DNA from: Tepidibacter aestuarii
GTDB lineage: Bacteria; Bacillota; Clostridia; Peptostreptococcales; Peptostreptococcaceae
Assembly (NCBI RefSeq): GCF_934924865.1
Contig: NZ_OW235315.1
Location: 1,488,001-1,552,000, forward strand
Reading direction: 5' to 3'
Length of the DNA stretch: 64,000 bases
Under the pieces are notes generated by a model. It made no database searches and had not been told where the DNA came from. It saw nothing but the letters and a program-made list of their open reading frames with translations. This document shows, in pieces, positions 26,445 through 36,408 of this stretch (position 1 is the stretch's first letter; each line of letters begins with the position of its first letter). The position numbers and the translations under genes are program-made.

Positions 26445-29400
26445 TGGGGTTAGATAAGAGTATAAAAAAAGTAATTATTATAGGTTCTGGACCCATAGTT
26501 ATAGGTCAAGCAGCAGAATTTGACTATTCAGGGACTCAAGCTTGTAAAGCTATAAAGGAAGAAGGAATAAGAACAGTTCTTGTTAACTCTAATCCTGCAA
26601 CTATAATGACCGATATGGATATAGCTGATAAGGTATATATAGAACCTCTTAATATAGAAAGCTTAGAAAATATAATTCAAAAGGAAAAGCCAGATGGAAT
26701 ATTAGCAGGGTTTGGAGGCCAAACAGCTCTCAATATTGCTATGCAGTTACAGGAAAAAGGAATACTTAATAAATATAATGTAAAGTTTTTAGGAACAGAT
26801 AGTGATACTATAAAAAAAGCAGAAGATAGAGAAGAATTCAAAAAGCTAATGATAGATATAAACCAACCAGTTCCTATGAGTATAATAGCTAATAATATAA
26901 AAGAGTGTGAAGAATTCGTTAAAGAATACGGATATCCTGTAATAATAAGACCAGCTTACACACTAGGCGGAACTGGTGGTGGTATTGCTAACAATTACGA
27001 AGAACTAATTAATACTTGTGAAAATGGATTAAAAAGCAGTCCAATAAATCAAATACTATTAGAACAAAGTGTAGCTGGATGGAAGGAAATAGAGTATGAA
27101 GTAATAAGAGATAAAAAAGATAACTGTATTATTATATGCAACATGGAAAATATAGATCCAGTAGGAGTTCATACAGGAGACAGCATAGTTATAGCTCCAT
27201 CTCAAACACTAAGAGATAAAGAATATCAAATGTTAAGAACAGCTTCTATAGATATAATAAGAAGTTTAAAAATAGAAGGTGGATGCAATGTACAATTTGC
27301 ATTAGATCCAGAAAGCTCTAAATATATAGTAATAGAAGTAAACCCTAGAGTAAGTAGATCAAGTGCTCTAGCATCAAAAGCTGCAGGTTATCCAATAGCA
27401 AAAATAGCAGCTAAAATTGCAATAGGATATAGTCTTGATGAACTTAAAAATTATGCAACTAAAAATTCTAGTGCATTCTTTGAGCCAAGCCTTGATTATG
27501 TAGTAGTTAAAATACCTAAATGGCCATTTGATAAATTTAATAAAGCTGATAAAAAACTTGGAACTCAAATGAAAGCAACAGGAGAAGTTATGGCTATAAG
27601 TAGAAGTTTTGAAAATGCTTTATTAAAAGCAGTAAGCTGTCTTGAAGCAAAGTTTACAGGACTTAGAATACCTCATATTATTGATATGAATAAAGATGAG
27701 ATAATTGAAAAAATAAAAATGAGTGACGATGAAAGAATATTTGCTATAGCTCAAGCATTAAGAATAGGAATAGATATAGAATCTATTTTTGAATTGACAA
27801 AAATAGATAAATGGTTCTTATATGGAATTAATAATATAGTTGAAATAGAAAATAAACTAAAACAAGAAACTATAGATGGAAATGTAATTTATGATGCTCA
27901 GGCCATGGGATTTACAGATGAAGAAATCTGCGAAATATCAGGAATAAATTTTGAAACTTTAAAGAAAATCAGAAAAGACAACAATATATATCCTGTATAT
28001 AAAATGGTAGATACCTGTAGTGGAGAATTTGAGTCAACGACTCCATATTACTATTCTTGTTATGATAAAGAAGATGAAAACGAAGTATCTAATAACAAAA
28101 AGATAATAGTGTTAGGTTCTGGGCCTATAAGAATAGGTCAGGGTATAGAATTTGATTACTGTTGTGTTCATGGAGTTTGGTCAATAAAAGAAAAAGGATA
28201 CGAATCTATAATTATAAATAATAATCCCGAAACTGTAAGTACAGATTTTGATATATCAGATAAGCTTTATTTTGAACCTTTATATATAGATGATGTAATG
28301 AATGTTATAAATAAAGAAAAACCAGATGGAGTTATAGTTCAGTTTGGAGGGCAGACATCCATAAACTTAACTAAACAACTATCTGAGAAAAAAGTAAATA
28401 TACTTGGAACTTCATTTGAATCTATAGACTTAGCAGAAGACAGAGGTAAGCTAAGTGATATATTAAAAGATCTAAGTATCCCAACTCCTAAAGGATATGC
28501 AGTAACTAATTTAGAAGATGCTTTTAATACAGCAAATAAATTAGGGTATCCTGTAATAGTTAGACCTTCATATGTTATAGGTGGGCGTGCTATGCAGGTA
28601 GTTTATGATGATAAGACACTTGAAAATTATATGAATGAAGCTGTAAGTTTAAGTAGTGAACATACAGTATTAATAGATAAGTATGTAAAGGGAACTGAAA
28701 TTGAAGTAGATGCAATATCTGATGGAGAAGACATATTAATACCTGGAATAATGGAGCATGTTGAAAAAACAGGAGTACACTCAGGAGATAGTATAACTGT
28801 ATATCCTACTGTAAGTTTATGTGACGAGACTATAGATAAGCTAGTCACTTATACTAAGAAAATAGTTAAAGAACTTAAAATAGTAGGACTTGTTAATATT
28901 CAGTATGTATACGATGGAAATGAAGTATATGTTATAGAAGTAAATCCAAGAGCTTCAAGAACAGTACCAATACTTAGTAAGGTAACACAAGTTCCTATGG
29001 TAAAATTAGCAGTTGAATCTATGCTTGGAAGTAAGCTAAAAGAACTAGGATATGGAACTGGGCTTTTAGAGAATAAACAATTATATGCAGTGAAAATACC
29101 TGTTTTCTCTAGTGAAAAGCTAGCTAATGTTGACGTATATTTAAGTCCTGAAATGAAATCAACTGGAGAGGTATTAGGGGTAGATAAGGATTTGGATAAA
29201 GCTGTATATAAAGGATTTAGAGCAGTAAATATAGATATTCCAACTAACGGAGGAATATATGTATCATTAAGTGATGTTAATAAAAAAGAAGCACTTGAAG
29301 TTATAAAAAAATACTATAAGCTTGGATTTAAACTATATGCTTCAAAGGGAACTAGCGAGTTTCTTAATAATAACCAAATTTCATGTGAACAAGTAGATTT

Positions 29401-29632
29401 GGATAAATTAAATGATCTTATATCAAAAGGAGATATAAATATAGTTATAAATACTCCTACAAGCGGAAATAGTCTTGAAAGTGAAGGCTTTAAGCTTAGA
29501 AAAAAAGCAACAGAAAGAAAAATACCGATATTTACATCTTTAGATACAGCTAATCTATTTTTAAAAGCTATTAATATAAAGAAAAATGATGAAGAAATAG
29601 AGTACGTTTCTTTAGATAATTATTTTGTTTAG
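26444..29632 (+). CDS. carB: carbamoyl-phosphate synthase large subunit
   Basis: The 1062-residue subunit has the duplicated ATP-grasp structure of the family: [17 protein letters not shown] near residue 13 and [16 protein letters not shown] near 550, with [16 protein letters not shown] and [15 protein letters not shown] in each half and a C-terminal MGS-like allosteric domain from about 930. It makes carbamoyl phosphate from bicarbonate, ammonia and two ATP. It ends the arginine operon at a hairpin. Its location suggests the arginine-dedicated copy; a separate pyrimidine copy may exist. Confidence 0.95.
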   Translation: MGLDKSIKKVIIIGSGPIVIGQAAEFDYSGTQACKAIKEEGIRTVLVNSNPATIMTDMDIADKVYIEPLNIESLENIIQKEKPDGILAGFGGQTALNIAMQLQEKGILNKYNVKFLGTDSDTIKKAEDREEFKKLMIDINQPVPMSIIANNIKECEEFVKEYGYPVIIRPAYTLGGTGGGIANNYEELINTCENGLKSSPINQILLEQSVAGWKEIEYEVIRDKKDNCIIICNMENIDPVGVHTGDSIVIAPSQTLRDKEYQMLRTASIDIIRSLKIEGGCNVQFALDPESSKYIVIEVNPRVSRSSALASKAAGYPIAKIAAKIAIGYSLDELKNYATKNSSAFFEPSLDYVVVKIPKWPFDKFNKADKKLGTQMKATGEVMAISRSFENALLKAVSCLEAKFTGLRIPHIIDMNKDEIIEKIKMSDDERIFAIAQALRIGIDIESIFELTKIDKWFLYGINNIVEIENKLKQETIDGNVIYDAQAMGFTDEEICEISGINFETLKKIRKDNNIYPVYKMVDTCSGEFESTTPYYYSCYDKEDENEVSNNKKIIVLGSGPIRIGQGIEFDYCCVHGVWSIKEKGYESIIINNNPETVSTDFDISDKLYFEPLYIDDVMNVINKEKPDGVIVQFGGQTSINLTKQLSEKKVNILGTSFESIDLAEDRGKLSDILKDLSIPTPKGYAVTNLEDAFNTANKLGYPVIVRPSYVIGGRAMQVVYDDKTLENYMNEAVSLSSEHTVLIDKYVKGTEIEVDAISDGEDILIPGIMEHVEKTGVHSGDSITVYPTVSLCDETIDKLVTYTKKIVKELKIVGLVNIQYVYDGNEVYVIEVNPRASRTVPILSKVTQVPMVKLAVESMLGSKLKELGYGTGLLENKQLYAVKIPVFSSEKLANVDVYLSPEMKSTGEVLGVDKDLDKAVYKGFRAVNIDIPTNGGIYVSLSDVNKKEALEVIKKYYKLGFKLYASKGTSEFLNNNQISCEQVDLDKLNDLISKGDINIVINTPTSGNSLESEGFKLRKKATERKIPIFTSLDTANLFLKAINIKKNDEEIEYVSLDNYFV

Positions 29633-29646
29633 TTAAGAAGAATGAC

Positions 29647-29678
29647 AAACGACAATATTTATACAAATATTGTCGTTT
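29647..29678 (+). terminator. terminator hairpin after carB
   Basis: A 14-bp perfect stem (29647-29660 with 29665-29678) with a 4-base loop follows the carB stop by 14 bases. The tail ATTGTGTT is only partly T-rich. Confidence 0.75.
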
Positions 29679-29764
29679 ATTGTGTTAATTAATATTAATA
29701 AAGTAGATAAGAAGAAAGAAGGCTGATATAATATTTTTAGAATATTTATATGAGGAGTTAAGAA

Positions 29765-30724
29765 ATGAAATACTATTTAGCACCAATGGAAGGAATTACC
29801 GGATACATATATAGAAATTCGTATGAAAAAATTTTTCATAATATTGATAAATACTTTACACCTTTTATTCCTACAAATGAAAGTAAAAGTCTTAAAACTA
29901 AAGAATTAAGAGATGTTTTGCCTGAAAACAATAAAGATATGAATATAGTACCTCAAATAATTACTAATGATTCAGAAGGTTTTGTTAATTTATCTAGAAA
30001 ATTACAAAGATTAGGCTATAGCGAAGTTAATTTAAATTTAGGATGTCCTGTTGGAACGGTTGTTTCAAAAAATAGAGGTTCGGGATTTCTGGCTAAAAGA
30101 GAAGAACTTGATATATTTTTAGATGAAATATTTAAAATAGATGATATGAAAATTTCTATAAAAACTAGAATAGGAAAGAATGGTCAAGAAGAATTTTATG
30201 AGCTAATAAAAATTTATAATAAATATCCTATAGAAGAATTAATTATTCACCCTAGAACACAAAAAGATTTTTATGGAAATAAGCCTAATTTAGAAGTATT
30301 TAAAGATGCATTGTCTTTAAGTACCAATCCAGTATGTTATAATGGTGATATTTTCACTGTTGATGATTATAATAAATTAACAAAAGCTTTCCCACAAGTA
30401 AAAACAGTAATGCTTGGAAGAGGAATACTAGCCAATCCAGGATTAATTAATGAAATTAAAAATAATACTTTTATAGATAAAGAAGTATTAAAATATTTTC
30501 ATGATGAAATTTTAAATAGATATATAGAATTATTTAATGAAGATAAAAATGCAATATTTAAAATGAAAGAATTATGGAGATATATGATTTATATATTTTC
30601 AAATAATAAAAAATATGCTGAAAAAATAAAGAAGTCACAAAAGTTAAGTGATTATAAAGAAGCAGTTTCAAGCTTATTTATGGAGCAGGAAATCATAGAA
30701 GGGGCAGGGTTATTTAATAAGTAA
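29765..30724 (+). CDS. tRNA-dihydrouridine synthase family protein
   Basis: The 319-residue flavoprotein has the Dus N-terminus YYLAPMEGITG, the RNA-binding catalytic motif NLNLGCPVGTVVSKNRGSGFL near residue 95 with its active cysteine, IHPRTQKDFYG near 162 and MLGRGILANPGL near 220. It reduces uridine in the tRNA D-loop using FMN and NADPH. It is monocistronic with a GAGGAG site, between the arginine operon and rnpB. The subfamily cannot be fixed, but the layout is DusB/DusC-like. Confidence 0.88.
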   Translation: MKYYLAPMEGITGYIYRNSYEKIFHNIDKYFTPFIPTNESKSLKTKELRDVLPENNKDMNIVPQIITNDSEGFVNLSRKLQRLGYSEVNLNLGCPVGTVVSKNRGSGFLAKREELDIFLDEIFKIDDMKISIKTRIGKNGQEEFYELIKIYNKYPIEELIIHPRTQKDFYGNKPNLEVFKDALSLSTNPVCYNGDIFTVDDYNKLTKAFPQVKTVMLGRGILANPGLINEIKNNTFIDKEVLKYFHDEILNRYIELFNEDKNAIFKMKELWRYMIYIFSNNKKYAEKIKKSQKLSDYKEAVSSLFMEQEIIEGAGLFNK

Positions 30725-30853
30725 TATTAACTTTGTTTTATAAGTTGTATACCTAATCATATACTTTTAAGATTAAGCTTAGTTACATAAATTTACAGTT
30801 GATTCTCTTATGATAAGATGATATCATATGATTTATCGACGAAAAAATTAAAT

Positions 30854-31202
30854 AATGAGTAAGTCGGATAGTCGCGGATGCCTTTATAGGTAGACGAGGA
30901 AAGTCCGAGCTCCATAGAGCAAGGTGCTGGGTAATACCCAGTGGAGGCGACTCTAAGGATAGTGCAACAGAAATAAACCGCCACAATTATCTGTGGTAAG
31001 GATGGAAAGGTGAGGTAAGAGCTCACCAGCAGCTAGGTGACTAGTTGGCTATGTAAACCCCACCTGGAGCAAGACCAAGTAGGAACATGAAAAGAGGGCT
31101 GCTCGCTCTCGTTCCGTTGGTAGGTCGCTTGAGCCTACTGGCAACAGTAGGCCTAGACAGATGACTATTTAATACAAAACTCGGCTTATAGATTTACTCA
31201 TT
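30854..31202 (+). ncRNA. rnpB: RNase P RNA
   Basis: The conserved core GAGGAAAGTCCGAGCTC near 30895, ACAGAAATAAACCGCC near 30967, GGTAAGGATGGAAAGGTG near 30996 and the 3' core AGACAGATGACTATT near 31155 with ACAAAACTCGGCTTATAG near 31173 match bacterial RNase P RNA. The ends pair as P1 (30854-30865 with 31191-31202). It processes the 5' ends of tRNA precursors. Confidence 0.95.
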
Positions 31203-31229
31203 ATATTTAAAAATTATTAAAATAACCTC

Positions 31230-31578
31230 GGGGGCGTAATGGTCTCGACGGGGGTTTGGAACTTAAAGTAGCGAGTCGTGTTTTACTGGTTCACGTAAAA
31301 ATCAGTACTTAAATATAAACGCAAACGATAATTACGCACTAGCAGCTTAATTAATGCTGCTCGTTCTACTAAGATCACCCGCAATCTTAAGTAGAGCGCC
31401 ATTTAAGCGGGGAACTGTCTTTAGGATGTCTTGACTGAAGATAGAATAATTAAGACTAGTCTTTTTAAAGCCTGCTGTTAGGCGTTAAAAAAGATGATAT
31501 AAAAATTAGCAGCTACACTCGTAGAAGCTTTAGGGAAAAAACTTCCGGACAGGGGTTCAATTCCCCTCGTCTCCACCA
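31230..31578 (+). ncRNA. ssrA: tmRNA
   Basis: The 5' end GGGGGCGTAATGGTCTCGAC pairs with the 3' end CGTCTCC followed by ACCA as a tRNA-like acceptor stem, and GGGGTTCAATTCCCC forms the T arm. The resume frame at 31321-31350 encodes ANDNYALAA and a stop, a typical tag ending in ALAA. It rescues stalled ribosomes. The gene begins 28 bases after rnpB and encodes its own CCA. Confidence 0.96.
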
Positions 31579-31630
31579 GTTAATTTACTTTCCAGATTTG
31601 GAGAGTTAAGTATATATTTTAAAATTAAGG

Positions 31631-31657
31631 TCTATCCTATCAGGATAGATTTTTATT
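31631..31657 (+). terminator. intrinsic terminator after ssrA
   Basis: The 7-bp stem TCTATCC (31631-31637) and GGATAGA (31643-31649) is followed by TTTTTATTTT, 53 bases after the tmRNA 3' end. Confidence 0.8.
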
Positions 31658-31838
31658 TTGTCTACAAATGTCTCTATACCACTTTTCTTTTAAGTATATT
31701 ATCGCTAGAAAGTAGATCTTTTTTAATTTTAAAATATACTTTATAAATTTTTCCTCATCAAGCCAATCACAGAGTTAAACAAACCTAACTCACTATCTTT
31801 TAGCATTTGCAAAAATTTAAGGCTATTATCAGTTATAG

Positions 31839-32147
31839 AAGATCTATCTGTATGTCAACAATAGTAATGAATTTACTGAATTAGCATGTCAGGGACTAGA
31901 ACTTAATTATCCAGTTGCAGTATTTAGTGGAGATTATATGATTAAAGATAATAAGTGGGAGATTAATAGCAGTTTAATAATAGAAGCTATAAAAGGAAAT
32001 AGAAAGTATAAAAAGGTATTGAGTTATGAGAATAAAGATCAGATATTTAAGAATATATACAGGGTTTTATTAACTAGAGGTAGAAATGGATTGATAATAT
32101 GTATACCTAACTATAGAAGCTTAGATGGAACGTATGAATTTTTTTAA
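31839..32147 (+). pseudogene. C-terminal remnant of a DUF2075-like helicase
   Basis: The frame is open from 31839, after a TAG, to 32147 and encodes about 102 residues. The segments ELACQGLELNYPVAVFSGD and YRVLLTRGRNGLIICIP match the end of DUF2075 (superfamily 1 helicase-like) proteins, where a similar ACQGLE and VLLTRGR occur. No upstream helicase motifs are present and no ribosome site is seen, so this is the tail of a gene whose first part was lost. It lies just downstream of tmRNA, a frequent integration locus, which hints at past island turnover. Confidence 0.6.
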
Positions 32148-32173
32148 AATATTGGAATTAAAGAAGTATAAGA

Positions 32174-32199
32174 ATAAGGACTAGTGATATAGTCCTTAT
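32174..32199. terminator. hairpin between convergent remnant and Nudix gene
   Basis: The arms ATAAGGACT (32174-32182) and AGTCCTTAT (32191-32199) form a 9-bp stem that overlaps the Nudix stop codon. T runs on both sides are weak to moderate. Confidence 0.55.
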
Positions 32200-32594
32200 T
32201 GTATGTTTTTGATTAGTTGGTTTACTGCTGGTATATCAGCAGGCGCCCAATTTAAAGAAGATAGGTTTTCACGCTTTAACCATATAAGCTTTGAATGTTC
32301 ACTAGCTGTAGGAATACCTTGTTTTATGTTACATTTTATACATATAAGGTTTATTATGAAAGCATCGTATTCATGAGTAATATCATTAAATATATCTAAA
32401 GCTTCAATAGTACAATCAAGTTCTTCTTTAATTTCTCTTTCTATTGCACTTTTTAAACCTTCATTTGCTTCTACTTTTCCTCCAGGAAATTCCCAAAGAT
32501 TAGGTAAAGTCATTTTAGGAGATCTTAAAGCACATAAAATTTCGCCATTATCATTTTCTATTATTGCAGCTACAACTTTAACTTGTTTTTTCAT
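32196..32594 (-). CDS. Nudix hydrolase, MutT-like
   Basis: The protein has about 132 residues. ATG at 32594 is preferred to GTG at 32603 because an AGAGG site lies 8 bases before it. The Nudix box is complete: GGKVEANEGLKSAIEREIKEEL near residues 36-57, preceded by LWEFPGG. The substrate pattern PNLWEFPGGK and length are those of MutT-type 8-oxo-dGTP pyrophosphatases, which clean oxidised nucleotides from the pool, although Nudix substrates are hard to predict. It is monocistronic. Confidence 0.85.
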   Translation of the reverse strand: MKKQVKVVAAIIENDNGEILCALRSPKMTLPNLWEFPGGKVEANEGLKSAIEREIKEELDCTIEALDIFNDITHEYDAFIINLICIKCNIKQGIPTASEHSKLIWLKRENLSSLNWAPADIPAVNQLIKNIQ

Positions 32595-32805
32595 CTTATT
32601 CACCTCTAAATAAGATTAACATAAATGATATTAAATATAAAGTTTATATGATTATTTAAAATGATTTATATAGAAATACTTGATTTAAAACTATCATAAA
32701 TTTCTTTTTTCTATACATTAAATATAGTATAATCATTAATGGAAGTATATAACCTTATAGAGGATATAGAAAATAATACTTATACATTAGTAGGGAGATT
32801 ACAAT

Positions 32806-33663
32806 ATGAGCAAATATTTTTCAATAGGAGAGATGTCAAAACTTCATAAAATAAGTGTAAAGACTCTTAGATATTATGATGAGATTGATTTGTTTAAACC
32901 TATTTATGTAGATGGAAAAAGTAATTATAGATATTATTCAATAGAACAATTTTCTAAATTAGATGTTGTAAAATATTTAAAGTATTTAGGTATGCCATTG
33001 AAAGAAATCAAAGATAAATTAGAAGAAAGCAATGAAGAAATATTAAAACTATTAAATAACAAAATTGATGTAGTTGATTCAAAAATTAAAGAATTAGAGT
33101 TAATTAAAAAAGTTTTAAATACAAAAAAGGAAACAATAGAAACAGGATTAAAAGTAGATGATATAGGAAAAATATTTAAAAAACATATACCAAGAAGAAG
33201 TATATTATCTATGGAATATGAAGAGGGTTTTAGCATAGAGGAAAAAATGGAACTGTGTAGAAGAAAAATAGCTAATATATTGGAAGAAAATATATCTGTT
33301 TTTTATGGTGGTGTAGGAGGATTAGTATCTATAGAAAAAGTTAGATTAAATCAAAAGGTTATTTATGAAAATAGTTTTGTAACAATAGAAAGAGCTTTAT
33401 TTAATGAAGAGAATCAAAAATCTATTAAAACTATTCCTGCTGGAGATTTTATATGCATAAAATATAAAGGACCATATAGTGAAAACTACAAATATTTCAA
33501 ACAAATAATAGACTATATAGAGTATAAACGAATACAAGTAGAAAATTTTATATATGAAATACCTATAATAGATCCATTATCTACAAATAATAAAGATGAA
33601 CTTATTACTGAAATACAAATTTTAGTAAAGAAAAGAGAAATAGATTTAAGATGTTTAGTTTAA
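32806..33663 (+). CDS. MerR-family regulator with GyrI-like effector domain
   Basis: The 285-residue regulator has a MerR winged helix (YFSIGEMSKLHKISVKTLRYYDEIDLF, residues 4-30, then YRYYS near 46), a coiled dimer helix near 75-125 and a C-terminal domain of about 150 residues of the GyrI/BmrR ligand-binding type (GDFICIKYKGPY near 217). Proteins of this class sense small molecules and twist promoters with long spacers. Such a promoter lies 79 bases downstream, before the PLP-lyase gene. A GTAGGGAG site precedes the ATG. Confidence 0.9.
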   Translation: MSKYFSIGEMSKLHKISVKTLRYYDEIDLFKPIYVDGKSNYRYYSIEQFSKLDVVKYLKYLGMPLKEIKDKLEESNEEILKLLNNKIDVVDSKIKELELIKKVLNTKKETIETGLKVDDIGKIFKKHIPRRSILSMEYEEGFSIEEKMELCRRKIANILEENISVFYGGVGGLVSIEKVRLNQKVIYENSFVTIERALFNEENQKSIKTIPAGDFICIKYKGPYSENYKYFKQIIDYIEYKRIQVENFIYEIPIIDPLSTNNKDELITEIQILVKKREIDLRCLV

Positions 33664-33692
33664 AAATACCGAAGTTCATCGGTATTTTTTTT
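33662..33692 (+). terminator. intrinsic terminator after the MerR gene
   Basis: The arms AAAAATACCGA (33662-33672) and TCGGTATTTTT (33679-33689) form an 11-bp stem followed by further T. Confidence 0.85.
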
Positions 33693-33741
33693 ATGGGAAA
33701 TTATAATATTTTTAAAGATCATATAAAATTCCAAAAAAACA

Positions 33742-33772
33742 TTGACTCTCCAGTTGCTGGAGACTTTATAAT
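33742..33772 (+). promoter_or_regulatory. MerR-type promoter and operator for the PLP-lyase/MFS operon
   Basis: TTGACT (33742-33747) and TATAAT (33767-33772) are separated by 19 bases, the over-long spacer typical of MerR-activated promoters. A dyad ACTCTCCAG-TTG-CTGGAGACT (33745-33765, eight of nine pairs) fills the spacer and resembles BmrR/TipA-type operators. The MerR gene lies just upstream. Confidence 0.85.
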
Positions 33773-33840
33773 TATAAATGTGAAAGAAATGGCAATTATT
33801 AAAAAATATAAATCATTTCATATTCAGAAGGAGGCATAGG

Positions 33841-34995
33841 GTGAACAATAATATAAATCACGATTTAGAAACTAAAATAATTCATTGGGGTCATGCTAGT
33901 GATAAATCAACAGGAGCTCTTGCAACACCAATATATCAAACTGCTACATTTGCGGCTGAAACAGTTGAACACTTTGAACAGTTATGTAGGGATTTTGGAT
34001 ATGTGTATACTAGAGAGTGTAATCCAAATTTAAATGAATTAGAATTAAAGCTTGCTATGCTTGAAGAAGGGGAAAACGCTATAGTAAGTGCTTCTGGAAT
34101 GGGAGCTATAACTTCAACGATATTAGCTTTAGTAAAAAGTGGAGATCATATAGTAAGTTCTGATGGAATATTTTCTCATACTAAAATGTTTATGAGTGAA
34201 TTATTATTGAAATTTGGCGTTGAAGTTACATTTGTAGATGCTAAAAACCCATGTAATATAAAAGATGCTTTAAAAACAAATACAAAATTAGTATATATAG
34301 AAAGTCCTTTAAATCCATCTTTAGATTTAGTTGATATAAAAACTATTGCACAAATAGCTCATGAAAACAAAAGTCTACTTATAGTAGACAGTACTTTTGC
34401 TACACCTATAGTACAAAAGCCTATAACTTTAGGAGCAGATATAGTAATTCACAGTTTAACGAAATTTATAAATGGGCATGGAGATACATTAGGTGGAGTG
34501 GCAATAGGATCAAAAGAACTAATAGATTTAGTTAAATGGCCAAGTTTACCATGTTTCACAGGAGCTTCATTACCACCTATGAATGCATGGATGATATTAA
34601 GAGGAATAAAAACTTTAGATATGAGAATGAAAAAACACTGTGAAAATGCTTTAGCAGTAGCAGCTTTTTTAGATGAAGAAGAATATATAGAAGAAGTAAA
34701 ATATCCAGGATTAGAATCTTACCCTCAACATGAATTATGCAAAACACAAATGAATGGACTAGGTGGGGGTGTACTATCTTTCAAATTAAAAGATGGAATA
34801 AATGGATTGAGTAGAGATGAGGCTAGTAGAACATTAATAAATTCATTACAATTATGCACAATAGCTACTAGTTTAGGAGAAGAACACACTTTAGTTCAAA
34901 TGAATGGTGAAAATCTTATAAGAATAGCTGTAGGACTAGAATCTTCAACAGATATAATAAATGATCTTAAGCAAGCAATGGACAAATTAAAATAA
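33841..34995 (+). CDS. Cys/Met-metabolism PLP enzyme (methionine gamma-lyase or cystathionine lyase type)
   Basis: The 384-residue protein has the trans-sulfuration family layout: GALATPIYQTATFA near residue 25, YTRECNPNLNELE near 60, VSASGMGAITS near 82 and the PLP lysine in IHSLTKFINGHGDTLGG near 207, with the C-terminal RIAVGLES. It probably cleaves or replaces a sulfur-linked group on methionine, cystathionine or homoserine esters in the cytoplasm. The start is GTG at 33841 behind AAGGAGGCATAGG. It is cotranscribed with an MFS transporter under a MerR-type promoter, suggesting uptake or export of a sulfur amino acid or product. Which reaction dominates is not readable from sequence. Confidence 0.85.
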   Translation: MNNNINHDLETKIIHWGHASDKSTGALATPIYQTATFAAETVEHFEQLCRDFGYVYTRECNPNLNELELKLAMLEEGENAIVSASGMGAITSTILALVKSGDHIVSSDGIFSHTKMFMSELLLKFGVEVTFVDAKNPCNIKDALKTNTKLVYIESPLNPSLDLVDIKTIAQIAHENKSLLIVDSTFATPIVQKPITLGADIVIHSLTKFINGHGDTLGGVAIGSKELIDLVKWPSLPCFTGASLPPMNAWMILRGIKTLDMRMKKHCENALAVAAFLDEEEYIEEVKYPGLESYPQHELCKTQMNGLGGGVLSFKLKDGINGLSRDEASRTLINSLQLCTIATSLGEEHTLVQMNGENLIRIAVGLESSTDIINDLKQAMDKLK

Positions 34996-35046
34996 TTTAT
35001 TAATTGAAAAATATCACATAGATTGATAATAGGTGGAGGTAAAGAA

Positions 35047-36321
35047 ATGGATAAGAATAATAAATTTAAAAGATATTTAATAATATTCATATTAGCATTT
35101 GGAACTACAGCAATGTACAGCTTACCGTATATGAAATCATCATTTTATGATCCTATGCAACAAGCATTAGGATTAAGTCATACTCAAATAGGAAATTTAC
35201 TGAGCTTATATGGAATGATAGGTATGCTTGCATATTTTGTAGGAGGAATGATTGCAGATAAATTCTCTATAAAAAAATTAATATCATTTTCATTGATATC
35301 ATCTGGATTAATAGGATTTTATTTTTCTACATTTCCATCATATAACATGCTGTTATTAATATTTGTAGCATGGGGAGCAACAACGATATTAACTTATTGG
35401 TCTGCTTCAATAAAAGTTGTTAGAATGCAAGGAAGTGAATCTGAACAAGGAAGAATATTTGGGTTTTATGAAGGATTATCAGGAATTTCAGGTACATTAG
35501 TATCATTTATAGGATTATATTTATTTGGAAAATTTACTGAAATAACTGTAGGATTTAAGTATGTTGTTTGGTTATACTCAACAGCTTCTATAATATGTGG
35601 TATATTATTATATATGTTAATAAAAGAAAATAAGTCAGAAGAAGAATCTTCGGGTGGAGATTTAAGTTTTAAAGCAGTGTCAAATATAATAAAAATGCCA
35701 AAGGCATGGTTAATAGGACTTATAGTATTTTCAACTTATTTAGTATTCTCAAGCTTAACATATCTAAGTCCATATTTATCAGAAGTTTATTTAATGCCTA
35801 TGACATTAGTTACTTCATTATCTATAGTAAGAACATATGTTATAAAGATGGGAGCATCTCCTGCAGCGGGGATAATAAGTGATAAAGTGGGATCTCCTAT
35901 AAAGGTGATGTTTATAGGATTTATATTAATGGCAGTAAGTACAGGTGCATATTTAGTAATACCTAAGAGTGTAAGTTTCTTATGGATAGCTGTTACAAAT
36001 ATGATAATACTGAGCATTATATTATTTGGATTTAGAGGTATATATTTTGCTTCTGTTTCAGAATCAAATATACCATTAGAAAAGACAGGAGCAGTAGTGG
36101 GTTTTGCTTCGCTTATAGGTTTTTCACCAGATGCATTCTATTATACTCTTGCTGGCAATTGGCTAGATACTTATGGTCAAACTGGATATACATATATATT
36201 CATATTTTCATTGATATGTGCTTTAATAGGTATATTTGCTACTTTTGCACTAAATAAATTAAATAAAAAAGAACCAGAACAAGAATCCAATAAGATAAAA
36301 AAAGAAGAACAGTTAGTATAA
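35047..36321 (+). CDS. major facilitator superfamily transporter
   Basis: The protein has about 424 residues from ATG 35047, which follows an AGGTGGAGG site; a TTG at 35023 would place that site inside the gene. It shows about 12 membrane helices, the loop 2-3 motif GGMIADKFSIKKL near residue 68 and a second repeat after a central charged loop (about 195-205, NKSEEESSGGD). It resembles oxalate/formate-antiporter-like MFS carriers. The substrate is unknown; the MerR-controlled pairing with a sulfur-amino-acid lyase suggests an amino acid or keto acid. A terminator follows. Confidence 0.88.
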   Translation: MDKNNKFKRYLIIFILAFGTTAMYSLPYMKSSFYDPMQQALGLSHTQIGNLLSLYGMIGMLAYFVGGMIADKFSIKKLISFSLISSGLIGFYFSTFPSYNMLLLIFVAWGATTILTYWSASIKVVRMQGSESEQGRIFGFYEGLSGISGTLVSFIGLYLFGKFTEITVGFKYVVWLYSTASIICGILLYMLIKENKSEEESSGGDLSFKAVSNIIKMPKAWLIGLIVFSTYLVFSSLTYLSPYLSEVYLMPMTLVTSLSIVRTYVIKMGASPAAGIISDKVGSPIKVMFIGFILMAVSTGAYLVIPKSVSFLWIAVTNMIILSIILFGFRGIYFASVSESNIPLEKTGAVVGFASLIGFSPDAFYYTLAGNWLDTYGQTGYTYIFIFSLICALIGIFATFALNKLNKKEPEQESNKIKKEEQLV

Positions 36322-36333
36322 TGATATAAATAT

Positions 36334-36376
36334 AAAAACTCTACTCATTAAAAAATATAAAATGGGTAGAGTTTTT
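36334..36376 (+). terminator. intrinsic terminator after the MFS gene
   Basis: Arms AAAACTCTACTCATT and AATGGGTAGAGTTTTT (about 36335-36349 with 36361-36376) pair with one G-T pair around an 11-base loop, and the right arm ends in a T run. Confidence 0.8.
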
Positions 36377-36408
36377 GTGGTTTATAAATATAAATCGGAG
36401 GACATAAT

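Noticed and set aside
30783..31026. Open frames on the minus strand over rnpB
   Set aside because: They lie across a confident RNase P RNA and are chance frames.
33693..33839. Short plus-strand frame between the MerR gene and the lyase gene (MGNYNIFKDH...)
   Set aside because: It would span the MerR terminator tail and the 19-bp-spacer promoter, has no ribosome site and is not protein-like enough.
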